DNA from: an uncultured Bacteroidales bacterium
GTDB taxonomy: Bacteria > Bacteroidota > Bacteroidia > Bacteroidales > Paludibacteraceae
Direction: 5' to 3'
NCBI GenBank assembly: GCA_944322025.1
Contig: CALUOH010000022.1
Location: forward strand, 1-40,683
DNA: 40,683 bases
A model generated the notes under the pieces. That model had not been told where the DNA came from. It saw only the letters and a list, made by a program, of their open reading frames with translations, and made no database searches. The position numbers and the translations under genes were made by a program. This document shows positions 1 to 7,332 of the stretch, piece after piece. The first letter of the stretch is position 1, and each line of letters opens with the position of its first letter.

Positions 1-31
1 TTCGTATTTCCTTCGTCAGTATCGTCTTCAT
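1..31 (-). CDS. 5' end of a gene running off the left edge
   Basis: An ATG on the minus strand (complement of 29-31) opens a frame of 10 codons (MKTILTKEIR) that leaves the window. A well-formed Bacteroidetes promoter lies about 20 nt upstream, which is the main reason to call it. There is too little protein to name a family. Confidence 0.4.
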   Translation of the reverse strand, partial: MKTILTKEIR

Positions 32-51
32 ATCCACAATGATTCTAGTTG

Positions 52-82
52 CAAAGATACGATATTACTCTTGATGTAGCAA
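52..82 (-). promoter_or_regulatory. Promoter for the gene leaving the left edge
   Basis: On the minus strand TTG (80-82) is followed after 20 nt by TATCTTTG (52-59), the Bacteroidetes -33/-7 pair. Immediately upstream of the -33 box is a perfect 9-bp inverted repeat, AATGTCCGA (86-94) and TCGGACATT (110-118). Its position suggests an operator for a regulator; that role is inference. Confidence 0.6.
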
Positions 83-120
83 TAAAATGTCCGAAATTCT
101 TAAAGAAAATCGGACATTAT

Positions 121-326
121 AGAATGCTTTGCGGCTTAATACCCCAATCATAGACCGAATACATTAAGTTAGGATTATCATAGTCCGCCAAGGGGTTGTT
201 CTAACCGACCCATTGTGGAACATTAACACCATACCTCAAAATGAAGAGCTTTTATTAGACAGTAGGCAAAATAGTAATAACCTTTGGGAAACCGACAAAA
301 TATGGGAACTATACGGTACCAAATAA
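121..326. other. Possible decayed coding remnant, AT-rich
   Basis: A plus-strand frame from 168 to a stop at 324-326 reads protein-like (it includes DPLWNINTIPQNEELLLD) but has no start codon and is preceded by in-frame stops at 165 and 120. On the minus strand a stretch ending near 120 also reads protein-like (NNPLADYDNPNLMYSVYDWG), again after a stop. Only one can be a true remnant and neither is intact. The motif IPxxE followed by QN faintly recalls the C-terminus of SusD-like proteins, but this is weak. Confidence 0.15.
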
Positions 327-377
327 AAGATAAAGCCTAATATATAAATTGATTATCAGATTAGTATATAATCATTC

Positions 378-592
378 TCGGTTCAAGCGTGGAACTGCAA
401 TGCTATATTCTTAGTTTGAAGGTCCTGAGAAAACCCGAGATACAGATATAGTATAGCAGTTCACGCTAAGCGTGAGAACCACTATGCTTTCCTTGTATCT
501 CGTTGTGAAAATTTCTCAGGTTTTCAAACTACAAGATAAGCATAACGCTTCTATGTAAGAATATGCTTGGATACAGGTTCAGCCCTAAAATC
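378..592 (-). ncRNA. Candidate structured RNA with alternative folds
   Basis: On the minus strand a TAnnTTTG box (599-606) is followed by a highly self-complementary stretch. A long interrupted stem is made by 523-529 with 414-420, TTTCTCAGG (512-520) with CCTGAGAAA (424-432), and 495-502 with 436-443. Its tip holds an inner hairpin, 476-488 with about 450-462, topped by TCACGCT (461-467) with AGCGTGA (469-475). A separate hairpin pairs AAGCATA (538-544) with TATGCTT (562-568). The segment 380-407 can instead pair with about 446-480, competing with the inner hairpin. No known RNA family was recognised. Strand is inferred from the promoter-like box only. Confidence 0.4.
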
Positions 593-598
593 CGAATG

Positions 599-606
599 CA
601 AAGGTA
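599..606 (-). promoter_or_regulatory. -7 box (TACCTTTG) upstream of the RNA candidate
   Basis: The minus strand reads TACCTTTG, matching TAnnTTTG. No TTG is seen at the usual -33 spacing, so this is a partial match. Transcription would start near 592 and run leftward through the structured stretch. Confidence 0.4.
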
Positions 607-723
607 CAAAAAGATATTGAATGGTTTGTTTTTTCCGTATAAAATAAGGCACATTATTTTGTGCTTGCTGTCATAGAGCATAACTAGAACTGCATAGAGA
701 GGAGAAGGTAGCTGGGAGATAAG

Positions 724-760
724 GCGAGAGTACGTGTTTTTAACCTTGATTTGCACTTAA
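724..760 (-). repeat. Intergenic repeat family A, copy 1
   Basis: The reverse complement carries the family core TTAAAAACACGTACTCTC, preceded by AAGTGCAAATCAAGG, which matches the upstream flank of other copies. The neighbouring 760-860 is purine-rich on the plus strand, the reverse-orientation equivalent of the pyrimidine-rich tracts beside plus-strand copies. Confidence 0.75.
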
Positions 761-808
761 AGAAAGGGGAGGACAGAAGTGATGGGAGCTGGAAGGGAAA
801 GGAGGAGA

Positions 809-830
809 CTGGTCGAGAGTTCGTGTTTTG
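809..830 (-). repeat. Repeat family A, degenerate copy 2
   Basis: The sequence GTCGAGAGTTCGTGTTTTG is a diverged reverse-complement match to the family A core (compare CTCGAGAGTACGTGTTTTTA). It lies about 85 bp from copy 1, giving a pair in the same orientation. Confidence 0.5.
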
Positions 831-845
831 GAGCAGGGGGAAAGG

Positions 846-886
846 GGAAAAAGAAAGCCCTGCCGCAGTTGAAGTGCGGCAGGGCT
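846..886 (-). terminator. Rho-independent terminator of the oxidoreductase operon
   Basis: A perfect 12-bp stem (AGCCCTGCCGCA at 856-867 with 875-886, 7-nt loop) is followed on the minus strand by TTTCTTTTTCCCC. A smaller hairpin, ACCCAAA/TTTGGGT (895-910), lies between it and the stop codon of the gamma-subunit gene. Confidence 0.9.
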
Positions 887-911
887 TATGGAGTACCCAA
901 AGATTTGGGTA

Positions 912-1457
912 TCAACGAATTTTCTCGATAATCTCGGCACCTTTCTTCATGGCTGCCTCGTTGGCAGGAAGAAGTTTGTGGTGACGCTCGGGCAGCGATT
1001 TCTTGAGGCCAAGCATCACGTTGTCCATCTCGACGATGGGGTCTATCTTGAGCAGACCGCCGAGGACTATCATGTTGAAGGTCTTCATCGCGTTGAGAGC
1101 AGCAGCTGTGTCGGTAGCGGCAACGCTGTAAACCGATATGTCAGTGCGCTCTGGCTGGCGGGTCATGCCGGCGGGGTCGTAGATGAGGATTCCGCCGGGC
1201 TTTACGCGGGGCTCGAACTTGTCCATCGAGGGCTGGTTGAGCACCACGGCGATGTCATATTTCTGAAGGAGCGGAGAGCTGATGGGCTCATCGCTGAGGA
1301 TGACAGTCACGTTGGCCGTGCCGCCGCGCTGCTCCGGGCCGTATGCCGGCAGCCAAGTTACCTCTTTGCCCTGAAGCAGGCCTGCATAAGCAAGGATTTT
1401 ACCCATAGAGAGGACACCCTGACCGCCGAAACCTGCTATTATGATTTCTCTTTTCAT
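912..1457 (-). CDS. 2-oxoacid:ferredoxin oxidoreductase, gamma subunit
   Basis: The 181-residue protein is the gamma (KorC/VorA-type) subunit of a 2-oxoacid:ferredoxin oxidoreductase. This complex oxidatively decarboxylates a 2-oxoacid to acyl-CoA and passes electrons to ferredoxin in anaerobes. The N-terminal glycine-rich motif IIIAGFGGQGVLSMGK (residues 5-20) and the later GPEQRGGTANVTV are hallmarks of this subunit. Length is normal for a free-standing gamma chain. It is the last gene of a four-gene minus-strand operon, 19 nt after the beta subunit, and is followed by a strong terminator. Substrate (2-oxoglutarate or branched-chain 2-oxoacid) cannot be decided from sequence; close relatives are labelled either KorC or VOR-type. 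Confidence 0.95.
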   Translation of the reverse strand: MKREIIIAGFGGQGVLSMGKILAYAGLLQGKEVTWLPAYGPEQRGGTANVTVILSDEPISSPLLQKYDIAVVLNQPSMDKFEPRVKPGGILIYDPAGMTRQPERTDISVYSVAATDTAAALNAMKTFNMIVLGGLLKIDPIVEMDNVMLGLKKSLPERHHKLLPANEAAMKKGAEIIEKIR

Positions 1458-1476
1458 AGTCGTTAAGTTTTAGTTG

Positions 1477-2268
1477 TTATTTAGCCGGTTCTTCGTAGTG
1501 TTTTTTCTCAGTGTCCTTGAGGTCACCGAGAGGATATTTGGCGAACATGTGCTCCTCCATCCAAGCGTTTGCCTGTACGGGAGACATCTTCCAGCCTGTG
1601 TTACAATGAGAAACGAACTCTACGACTGAAGTACCCTTGCCTGCCATAGAGTTTTCAAACGCCTTGCGTATGGCTTTCTTTGCGCGCACGATGTTTGCGG
1701 TCTTGTGTGTGCTCTGACGTGTCACGTAGCAAGTGCCGTCGAGTTTGGCGAGGAGTTCGCTTATCTTCAACGGGAAGCCGTAGATGTCAGTGTTACGTCC
1801 GTAGGGGCAAGTAGCGGTCTTCATACCCTCGAGAGTGGTCGGGGCCATCTGTCCGCCGGTCATGCCGTATATGGCGTTGTTCACGAAGAAGATTACGATG
1901 TTCTCGCCACGGTTGCAGGCGTGGATTGTCTCGGCTGTACCGATTGCGGCAAGGTCGCCGTCGCCCTGATAGGTGAATACCACGTTTTCAGGGTTGAGAC
2001 GCTTGAGGGCTGTGGCGAGCGCGGGCGCACGGCCATGGGCAGCCTCCTGCCAGTCGACATCGATGTAGTTGTAGGCGAATACTGCGCAACCTACGGGCGC
2101 AACGCCGACAGTCCTGTCCTGTATGCCCATCTCCTCTATCACTTCGGCGATGAGTTTGTGGATGACACCATGGCTGCAACCCGGGCAGTAGTGCATCACG
2201 TTGTCTGTGAGAAGTTTGGTTTTTCCGTAAACCAAATTTTCAGGTTTGATAATATCTTTTGTTGTCAT
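1477..2268 (-). CDS. 2-oxoacid:ferredoxin oxidoreductase, beta (TPP) subunit
   Basis: The 263-residue beta subunit binds thiamine diphosphate and forms the catalytic site with the alpha chain. Visible features are CPGC (residues 28-31), the thiamine-diphosphate/Mg motif GDGD (102-105) with the paired asparagines at 130-131, and the following IYGMTGGQ. Length fits KorB/VorC-type proteins. The gene sits 10 nt downstream of the alpha subunit and 19 nt upstream of gamma, in the usual Bacteroidales order ferredoxin-alpha-beta-gamma. It would act in the cytoplasm in the reductive or oxidative branch of central carbon or branched-chain amino acid metabolism. Confidence 0.95.
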   Translation of the reverse strand: MTTKDIIKPENLVYGKTKLLTDNVMHYCPGCSHGVIHKLIAEVIEEMGIQDRTVGVAPVGCAVFAYNYIDVDWQEAAHGRAPALATALKRLNPENVVFTYQGDGDLAAIGTAETIHACNRGENIVIFFVNNAIYGMTGGQMAPTTLEGMKTATCPYGRNTDIYGFPLKISELLAKLDGTCYVTRQSTHKTANIVRAKKAIRKAFENSMAGKGTSVVEFVSHCNTGWKMSPVQANAWMEEHMFAKYPLGDLKDTEKKHYEEPAK

Positions 2269-2278
2269 GACAAGCTAA

Positions 2279-3355
2279 TTATTTAATGAGTTGTTTTTTT
2301 AGAGCATCGAGCACCTCTTCAGCAGTGGGGACCATACCGCCCTGACGGCCGAAGAACTCGACGGGTTTCTGTCCGTTGACGGCGAGGCGCACGTCCTCAA
2401 CCATCTGTCCTGCGCTCATCTCGACAGTAAGGAAGCCCTTTACGCGAGCGGCGAGTTCCTGAATTTTCTTTGTCGGGAAGGGGAACAGAGTGATGGGACG
2501 GAGGACACCGAGGTTGATGCCTTCGTGACGGGCCAGCTCAGCTGCGGACTTACATACGCGGGCACTTGAGCCGAAGGATACGCATACGTAGTCAGCATCC
2601 TCACAATGGTAATCTTCGAAGCGGACTTCGTTTTCCTCGATTGTCCTGTATTTCTCGAGGAGATGGAGGTTGCGCTGTTCCATGATTTCCGGGGCCATCT
2701 CGAGAGATGTGATGATGTTGCGCGCACGGCCTTTCTTGCCGGTTGTCGCCCACGGGCACTGCGCAACTACCTCTTCCTGAGTGCGGCGCGGCTTGAAAGG
2801 AGGCAGAACGACTTTCTCCATCATCTGGCCGATTACACCGTCGGAGAGGATGAGGCACGGGTTGCGGTATTTGAACGCAAGCTCGAAGCCGAGGCCTACG
2901 AAGTCGGCCATCTCCTGCACGCTCGACGGAGCGAGTACTATGAGGCGGTAGTCGCCGTGGCCGCCGCCCTTGACAGACTGGAAATAGTCGGCCTGCGAGG
3001 GCTGGATTGTCCCGAGACCCGGGCCGCCGCGCATGACGTTGAGGATGACGCAAGGCAGCTCAGCCGCCGCGATATAAGATATTCCCTCCTGCTTGAGGCT
3101 GATGCCGGGAGAGGAGGATGATGTCATGACCATCTTGCCTGCACCTGCGCCTGCATAGACCATGTTGATAGCAGAGACTTCGCTTTCGGCCTGAAGGACA
3201 ACCATGCCAGTTGTCTCCCAAGGCTTGAGCTCCTGAAGGGTTTCCATGACTTCCGACTGAGGCGTAATAGGATACCCGAAATAGCCATCGCAACCGCAAC
3301 GCACAGCGGCGTGGGAGATGGCCTCATTACCTTTCATTAATTTGATTTCTTCCAT
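2279..3355 (-). CDS. vorB: 2-oxoacid:ferredoxin oxidoreductase, alpha subunit (VorB/KorA-like)
   Basis: The 358-residue alpha subunit carries the pyrimidine-binding domain and transketolase-C-like domain of the complex. The motif GYFGYPITPQSEVMETL (about residues 24-40) is the conserved start of the alpha domain, and the C-terminal part (GVLRPITLFPFPTKKI) matches domain II. Its length is that of four-subunit enzymes, without the gamma domain fused in front as seen in two-subunit KorA. Databases commonly name this Bacteroidales protein 3-methyl-2-oxobutanoate dehydrogenase subunit VorB. Whether the substrate is 2-oxoisovalerate or 2-oxoglutarate is open. Confidence 0.93.
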   Translation of the reverse strand: MEEIKLMKGNEAISHAAVRCGCDGYFGYPITPQSEVMETLQELKPWETTGMVVLQAESEVSAINMVYAGAGAGKMVMTSSSSPGISLKQEGISYIAAAELPCVILNVMRGGPGLGTIQPSQADYFQSVKGGGHGDYRLIVLAPSSVQEMADFVGLGFELAFKYRNPCLILSDGVIGQMMEKVVLPPFKPRRTQEEVVAQCPWATTGKKGRARNIITSLEMAPEIMEQRNLHLLEKYRTIEENEVRFEDYHCEDADYVCVSFGSSARVCKSAAELARHEGINLGVLRPITLFPFPTKKIQELAARVKGFLTVEMSAGQMVEDVRLAVNGQKPVEFFGRQGGMVPTAEEVLDALKKQLIK

Positions 3356-3371
3356 GACCTTTGGACAACTT

Positions 3372-3596
3372 TTAGAGGGTTACTTTATAAACAGATAAAC
3401 AAGCGTCGGGGCATACGTAGCCGCAGGATGCACAGCCTATGCACGCGTCTTCGTTGACCATCTCGGCATAGTTGTAACCTTTGGCATTCACCTGAGACGC
3501 CAATCCCAGAACTTTAGACGGACATGCGGCCACGCAGAGCCCACATCCCTTGCAGCGTTCGGTATCAACCACTACTGCACCTTTGAATTTTGCCAT
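3372..3596 (-). CDS. 2[4Fe-4S] ferredoxin-type subunit of the oxidoreductase
   Basis: This 74-residue delta subunit (KorD/VorD-type) has two full 4Fe-4S motifs: cysteines at 15, 18, 21, 25 and at 52, 55, 58, 62. It shuttles electrons from the thiamine-bound intermediate to external ferredoxin. It is the first gene of the operon, 16 nt before the alpha subunit, with a promoter about 95 nt upstream. Confidence 0.95.
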   Translation of the reverse strand: MAKFKGAVVVDTERCKGCGLCVAACPSKVLGLASQVNAKGYNYAEMVNEDACIGCASCGYVCPDACLSVYKVTL

Positions 3597-3690
3597 AGTA
3601 TTGAAATTTGAGTATTAGGAAATTTATTTGTTCGCTCTATTTTTTCTGGCGAATGTGCCAATACCTATTCAGGGGTATATTACACGAGTG

Positions 3691-3721
3691 CAAATGTACG
3701 GTTAATTTTCGGGATTTCCAA
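3691..3721 (-). promoter_or_regulatory. Promoter of the oxidoreductase operon
   Basis: The minus strand reads TTG (3719-3721), 20 nt, TACATTTG (3691-3698). This leaves a leader of about 90 nt before the ferredoxin subunit. The rest of 3597-3990 shows nothing beyond this promoter and the terminator of the next gene. Confidence 0.8.
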
Positions 3722-3900
3722 TGTGGCGGGAGCGTTTTTTTCACGGTTATGATTTTGAAAGTTTTACGGACTGACGCACGCATTTGGAAAGGAAAACGGG
3801 CGCGGAAGTTTCGGTTTGTATGCCGTATGGCGCAGCGGGCGCGGGGATATGTATGCGCAGTTGCGGTGCGGAGTGAATCCGCAGGGGAGGATGCGCACGG

Positions 3901-3945
3901 AAAAAGCACGGCTGTGCGCGGCCGAGGGGTCGAGTACAGCCGTGC
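3901..3945 (-). terminator. Terminator of the ADP-ribosylglycohydrolase gene
   Basis: Arms GCACGGCTGT (3906-3915) and ACAGCCGTGC (3936-3945) form a perfect 10-bp stem, followed on the minus strand by TTTTTCC. Confidence 0.85.
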
Positions 3946-3991
3946 GATGAGGAAGGACGGAGTGCGCCCGGCACGGGCCGAGGGCTTGCCC

Positions 3992-4795
3992 TCAGCCACA
4001 CATGCCGTCGAATGCGGTTACGATGTCTTTCATGTCGTCCGGCAGTTTGTTCCATGCGAAATCATGGATGGCGGGCGGCATTTCCTTGTAATAGGCATAG
4101 GCTATGGCTCCGGTGATTGCACCCATTGTATCGGCATCGCCGCCGAGGGAGATGGTGAGGCGAAGTGCGTCCTCATAGTCGTTGCTGACGAGAAATGCTA
4201 TGATGGACTGAGGCACTGTCTCCTGACAACTCGGCTCGAAACGGTATGTGGCGTGTATGTCTTTGTAGTCACGGTCGAGGTCGTAGCCGTATTCGCGGGT
4301 GATGAAGTCCTTGATTTCTTCCTTTGAAGCTCCCGTGCGGGCAAGGAATATGGCGGCGGCTGTGGCCTGCGCCCCCTTTATGCCTTCGGGATGGTTGTGC
4401 GTCACTTCCGCAGAAAGGCGGGCCACGCGCTGGGTTTCTTCAAGTGTGTCAAAGGCATAGCCAACGGAGGAGACGCGCATGGCGGAGCCGTTGCCCCAAG
4501 AGTTGTAAGGCCCCATCTCTTTGCGGGAGAGCCATGCGGTGAATATTCCGCCGTAACCACCATGAGGATACCTGTATCTGTTGCCCCAAAGACGCAATGT
4601 GTCTGCCAAGGATGGCAGCGTGAAGGGCTGGCCGTGCAACAGCCAGTCTGCTACGGCAATGGTCATGATGCTGTCGTCGGTGTAGTCCATCATACGGCTG
4701 TGCAGCAATGTGAAACTATAGTCTTTCGTGGGGTGGAATTCGTACAACGAGCCGATAACGTCACCGGCTATTGCCCCGAGTAGTAAGTGCTCCAT
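3992..4795 (-). CDS. ADP-ribosylglycohydrolase family protein
   Basis: The 267-residue protein belongs to the DraG/ARH fold, which cleaves ADP-ribose from modified proteins or related ADP-ribosyl compounds using two magnesium ions. Metal-binding motifs are present: GAIAGDVIGS (7-16), YTDDSIMT (38-45; usual TDDT/S) and GGDADTMGAITG (218-229, with Asp220 and Asp222). Cytoplasmic, no signal peptide. It is a single-gene unit with its own -7 box and terminator. Another NUDIX/macro-like pair lies about 14 kb away, so ADP-ribose chemistry recurs in the window, but no operon link is seen. The natural substrate is unknown. Confidence 0.9.
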   Translation of the reverse strand: MEHLLLGAIAGDVIGSLYEFHPTKDYSFTLLHSRMMDYTDDSIMTIAVADWLLHGQPFTLPSLADTLRLWGNRYRYPHGGYGGIFTAWLSRKEMGPYNSWGNGSAMRVSSVGYAFDTLEETQRVARLSAEVTHNHPEGIKGAQATAAAIFLARTGASKEEIKDFITREYGYDLDRDYKDIHATYRFEPSCQETVPQSIIAFLVSNDYEDALRLTISLGGDADTMGAITGAIAYAYYKEMPPAIHDFAWNKLPDDMKDIVTAFDGMCG

Positions 4796-4846
4796 AATGA
4801 TTAAATAGTAAAAGGTTATGTGTTACGTAGTTTTTATTGTCATACA

Positions 4847-4854
4847 CAAAGGTA
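4847..4854 (-). promoter_or_regulatory. -7 box for the ADP-ribosylglycohydrolase gene
   Basis: The minus strand reads TACCTTTG, about 50 nt upstream of the start codon. No TTG is found at the proper spacing, so only the -7 element is supported. Confidence 0.55.
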
Positions 4855-4988
4855 CGTATTATATTTATGCCATAAAGAGGCGGCAGTCGGTTTTATCATT
4901 ATTTAATAGTACGCCGCCGGGAGGACATGTAAAGATGCACCGGACAGCGAGTTTGTGTTATATCCATTGCCGTTTGGTCGAGGCACAG

Positions 4989-5033
4989 GCAATAGGAGTG
5001 GGTAGCTTGAGGATTGCTTGAGCCCTGCTGAAA
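4989..5033 (-). repeat. Intergenic repeat family C, copy 1
   Basis: The reverse complement contains GGCTCAAGCAATCCTCAAGC and continues TACCCACT. It matches 31378-31423 over about 45 bp with a handful of differences. Both copies are intergenic. The remainder of 4856-5146 shows no gene. Confidence 0.75.
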
Positions 5034-5146
5034 GTCGGCTGCGCAATTTGGCGGACAGGCAGCGGAGAAGTGTGTCTAACTGCCAATGATGATGGGTTAG
5101 CGTTTGGCTTTATAATCGTGCGGTGAGAGGCCTGTGGGGATATGAC

Positions 5147-5178
5147 AAAAAAGGCATGGGCCGAAGTGACCCATGCCT
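5147..5178 (-). terminator. Terminator of the M13 peptidase gene
   Basis: Arms AGGCATGGG (5152-5160) and CCCATGCCT (5170-5178) are followed on the minus strand by TTTTTTGTC. Confidence 0.88.
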
Positions 5179-5206
5179 GTATGGATGAATGTCCGACGGA
5201 GCGGAT

Positions 5207-7234
5207 TTACCAGATGGATACGCGCTCTTCCGGTGCTACGTAGAGCGGGTCGCTTTCGGTGATGCCGAATGCGTCGTACCATGCGCCGATGTGCGGGAGC
5301 GCACCGTTGACACGCCATTCGCCGAGCGAGTGCGGGTCGGTCTTGGTGCGGCGCACTATCTCTTCGGGACGGATGTTGCCGGCCCATACGCCTGCGTAGG
5401 CGATGAAGAAACGCTGCTCAGGTGTGAGGCCGTCGATGACGGGCAGCGGGTTGTCCTTAGTGGCGTTCTGGAACGCGCGGAAGGCTACCTGCAAGCCGCC
5501 GTGGTCGGCTATGTTCTCGCCGAGAGTGAATGCGCCGTTGGCGTGGAGACCCTCGTCGTTGACAACGATGCTGTCGAAGAACTCTTCCATCACTTTAGTA
5601 CGCGCCTCGAAGTTGGTGCGGTCCTCTTCCGTCCACCAGTTGCTGAGGTTGCCCTCCTTGTCGAACTGAGAGCCTTGGTCGTCGAAGCCGTGAGTTATCT
5701 CGTGGGCGATGACTACGCCGATTGCGCCGTAGTTGAACGCGTCATCAGCACTCATGTCGAAGAACGGATACTGGAGTATGCCGGCGGGGAAGCAGATTTC
5801 GTTCGTCGTCGGGTTGTAGTATGCGTTCACTGTCTGCGGAGTCATGTGCCACTCTTCCTTGTCTACCGGCTTGGTGAGTTTCTCCATCATCACGGCGTTG
5901 TTGAACGCGTTCACGTTCTTGGCGTTCTCCCAGTAAGAGAGCGACTGGTCGATGGTGAGCGCGGTGTAGTCCTGCCATTTGTTTGGGTAGCCCACTTTCA
6001 CGTAGATGGCGGCAAGCTTTTCCTGTGCCTTTGCCTTGGTCTCTTCGCCCATCCAGTCGAGGTTGGCTATGCGCTGGCTGTATGCTGTGCGGAGGTTCTC
6101 CACGAGCTGTTCCATGCGTGCCTTTGCCTCTGGCGGGAAGTATTTTGCCACGTACATTTCACCTACGGCCTCGCCGAGTGAACCGTCAACGGCCGATACG
6201 GCGCGTTTCCAGCGTGGCGACTGCTCCTGCTTGCCGGACATCACTTTGCCGAAGAACTCGAAGTTCTGCTCCTGCATGGCATCGCTGAGGTATGAGGCTG
6301 ACCCGTTGATAAGAGTCCACTTCATATAGTATTTGAGGTCGTCGAGGTTTGTGCCGTTGATTATGGCAATAGCCTCGCGCACAGGCTCTTCCTGTGAGAT
6401 GCTCATCTCAGTGGCGGCAGCTGCGCCGATGCCTTTCAGATAAGCGTCCCAATCGAAACCGGGGTACTGCTCCTTGACCTGCGCAATGGTGTATTTGTGG
6501 TAGTTGCCCTCAGGGTTACGCTGCTGTTCCTGTGTGAAGTGCGCCTTTGCGAGACGGGTCTCTATGCCCATCACTGCGGCCGATGCTTTCTGAGCCTCTT
6601 CCTCGGTGTAGCCTGCGAGGGTGAACATCTTCGCCACATGGGCGGCGTAAGCGTCACGTGTCTTTTTCATTGCCTCTGACTCGTCGAGGTAATAGTCGCG
6701 CTCGCCCATGCCTATACCGGCCTGATATGTCTGGAGCAGGTTCTTTTTGCTGTCCTTGATGTCAGCGTCCACATAGTAGACGAAGAACATGTTCAGGTAG
6801 TTCATCTCGCCCATCACTGCGGCTATCTCGGCGTTGCTCTTGATGCCGTCTATCTTGGCGAGGTCTGCCTTGATGGGCTCCACGCCCTCTTTGTTGAGGC
6901 GTGCGGAGTCCATGGCAATGTTGAAAAGGTCGCCTATTTTCTGCTCTACACTACCCTTCTCGTGCTGCGCTGCCGCTATGCCCTCGATGAGCGATTTGAG
7001 CTGTTCGCGGTTGTCCTCGGCCAGCTTGTCGAATGAGCCGAAGCGCGAATACTCGTCTGTGAGTGGATTGAGTTTCTGCCAGCCGCCGCAGGCATACCTG
7101 TAAAAGTCTGTGCCCGGTTTCACGGTCTGGTCCATGTTCTCCATTTTAATGCCGGCACCCTGCTGTCCGCCGCCATTAGTGCAACCTGCCGCGGCAAATG
7201 CCAGGGCAAGAAGCGGATAATAGATTTTTTTCAT
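5207..7234 (-). CDS. M13 family zinc metallopeptidase (PepO-like lipoprotein)
   Basis: The 675-residue protein is an M13 (neprilysin/PepO) endopeptidase. A lipoprotein signal ends at Cys18 (LAFAAAGC), placing it in the periplasm or on the outer membrane. The N-terminal M13 domain is followed by the catalytic domain with HEITH (511-515), the third zinc ligand in ENIAD (573-577), and the C-terminal aromatic end SIW typical of the family. These enzymes cleave short peptides. The gene lies downstream of thrS, separated from it by a terminator, and has its own terminator. Length is standard and no key residue is missing. Confidence 0.95.
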   Translation of the reverse strand: MKKIYYPLLALAFAAAGCTNGGGQQGAGIKMENMDQTVKPGTDFYRYACGGWQKLNPLTDEYSRFGSFDKLAEDNREQLKSLIEGIAAAQHEKGSVEQKIGDLFNIAMDSARLNKEGVEPIKADLAKIDGIKSNAEIAAVMGEMNYLNMFFVYYVDADIKDSKKNLLQTYQAGIGMGERDYYLDESEAMKKTRDAYAAHVAKMFTLAGYTEEEAQKASAAVMGIETRLAKAHFTQEQQRNPEGNYHKYTIAQVKEQYPGFDWDAYLKGIGAAAATEMSISQEEPVREAIAIINGTNLDDLKYYMKWTLINGSASYLSDAMQEQNFEFFGKVMSGKQEQSPRWKRAVSAVDGSLGEAVGEMYVAKYFPPEAKARMEQLVENLRTAYSQRIANLDWMGEETKAKAQEKLAAIYVKVGYPNKWQDYTALTIDQSLSYWENAKNVNAFNNAVMMEKLTKPVDKEEWHMTPQTVNAYYNPTTNEICFPAGILQYPFFDMSADDAFNYGAIGVVIAHEITHGFDDQGSQFDKEGNLSNWWTEEDRTNFEARTKVMEEFFDSIVVNDEGLHANGAFTLGENIADHGGLQVAFRAFQNATKDNPLPVIDGLTPEQRFFIAYAGVWAGNIRPEEIVRRTKTDPHSLGEWRVNGALPHIGAWYDAFGITESDPLYVAPEERVSIW

Positions 7235-7267
7235 GTTAGTTTATTTGGTTAGTTAAATGTATATCTC

Positions 7268-7318
7268 TCAAAAGATTGGGTTGGAGAGATGACTGTAAGG
7301 CAGTCACTTCCCCAACCC
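7268..7318 (-). terminator. Terminator downstream of thrS
   Basis: A stem of GGGTTGG (7278-7284) with CCAACCC (7312-7318) is extended inside by complementary GTGACTGC / ATGACTG segments, and is followed on the minus strand by AATCTTTTGA. Confidence 0.7.
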
Positions 7319-7332
7319 TGAGCTATATGCTG

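Noticed and set aside
378..592. CRISPR repeat or tracrRNA
   Set aside because: No regularly spaced repeats and no cas gene in the window. The complementarity is within one palindromic unit.
378..592. Integron attC site
   Set aside because: The ends GTTTGAA/TTCAAAC do not fit the GTTRRRY/RYYYAAC core rule, and no integrase or cassette is present.
888..1466. 192-codon plus-strand frame opposite the gamma-subunit gene
   Set aside because: Antisense shadow of a clear KorC-type gene within a conserved operon.
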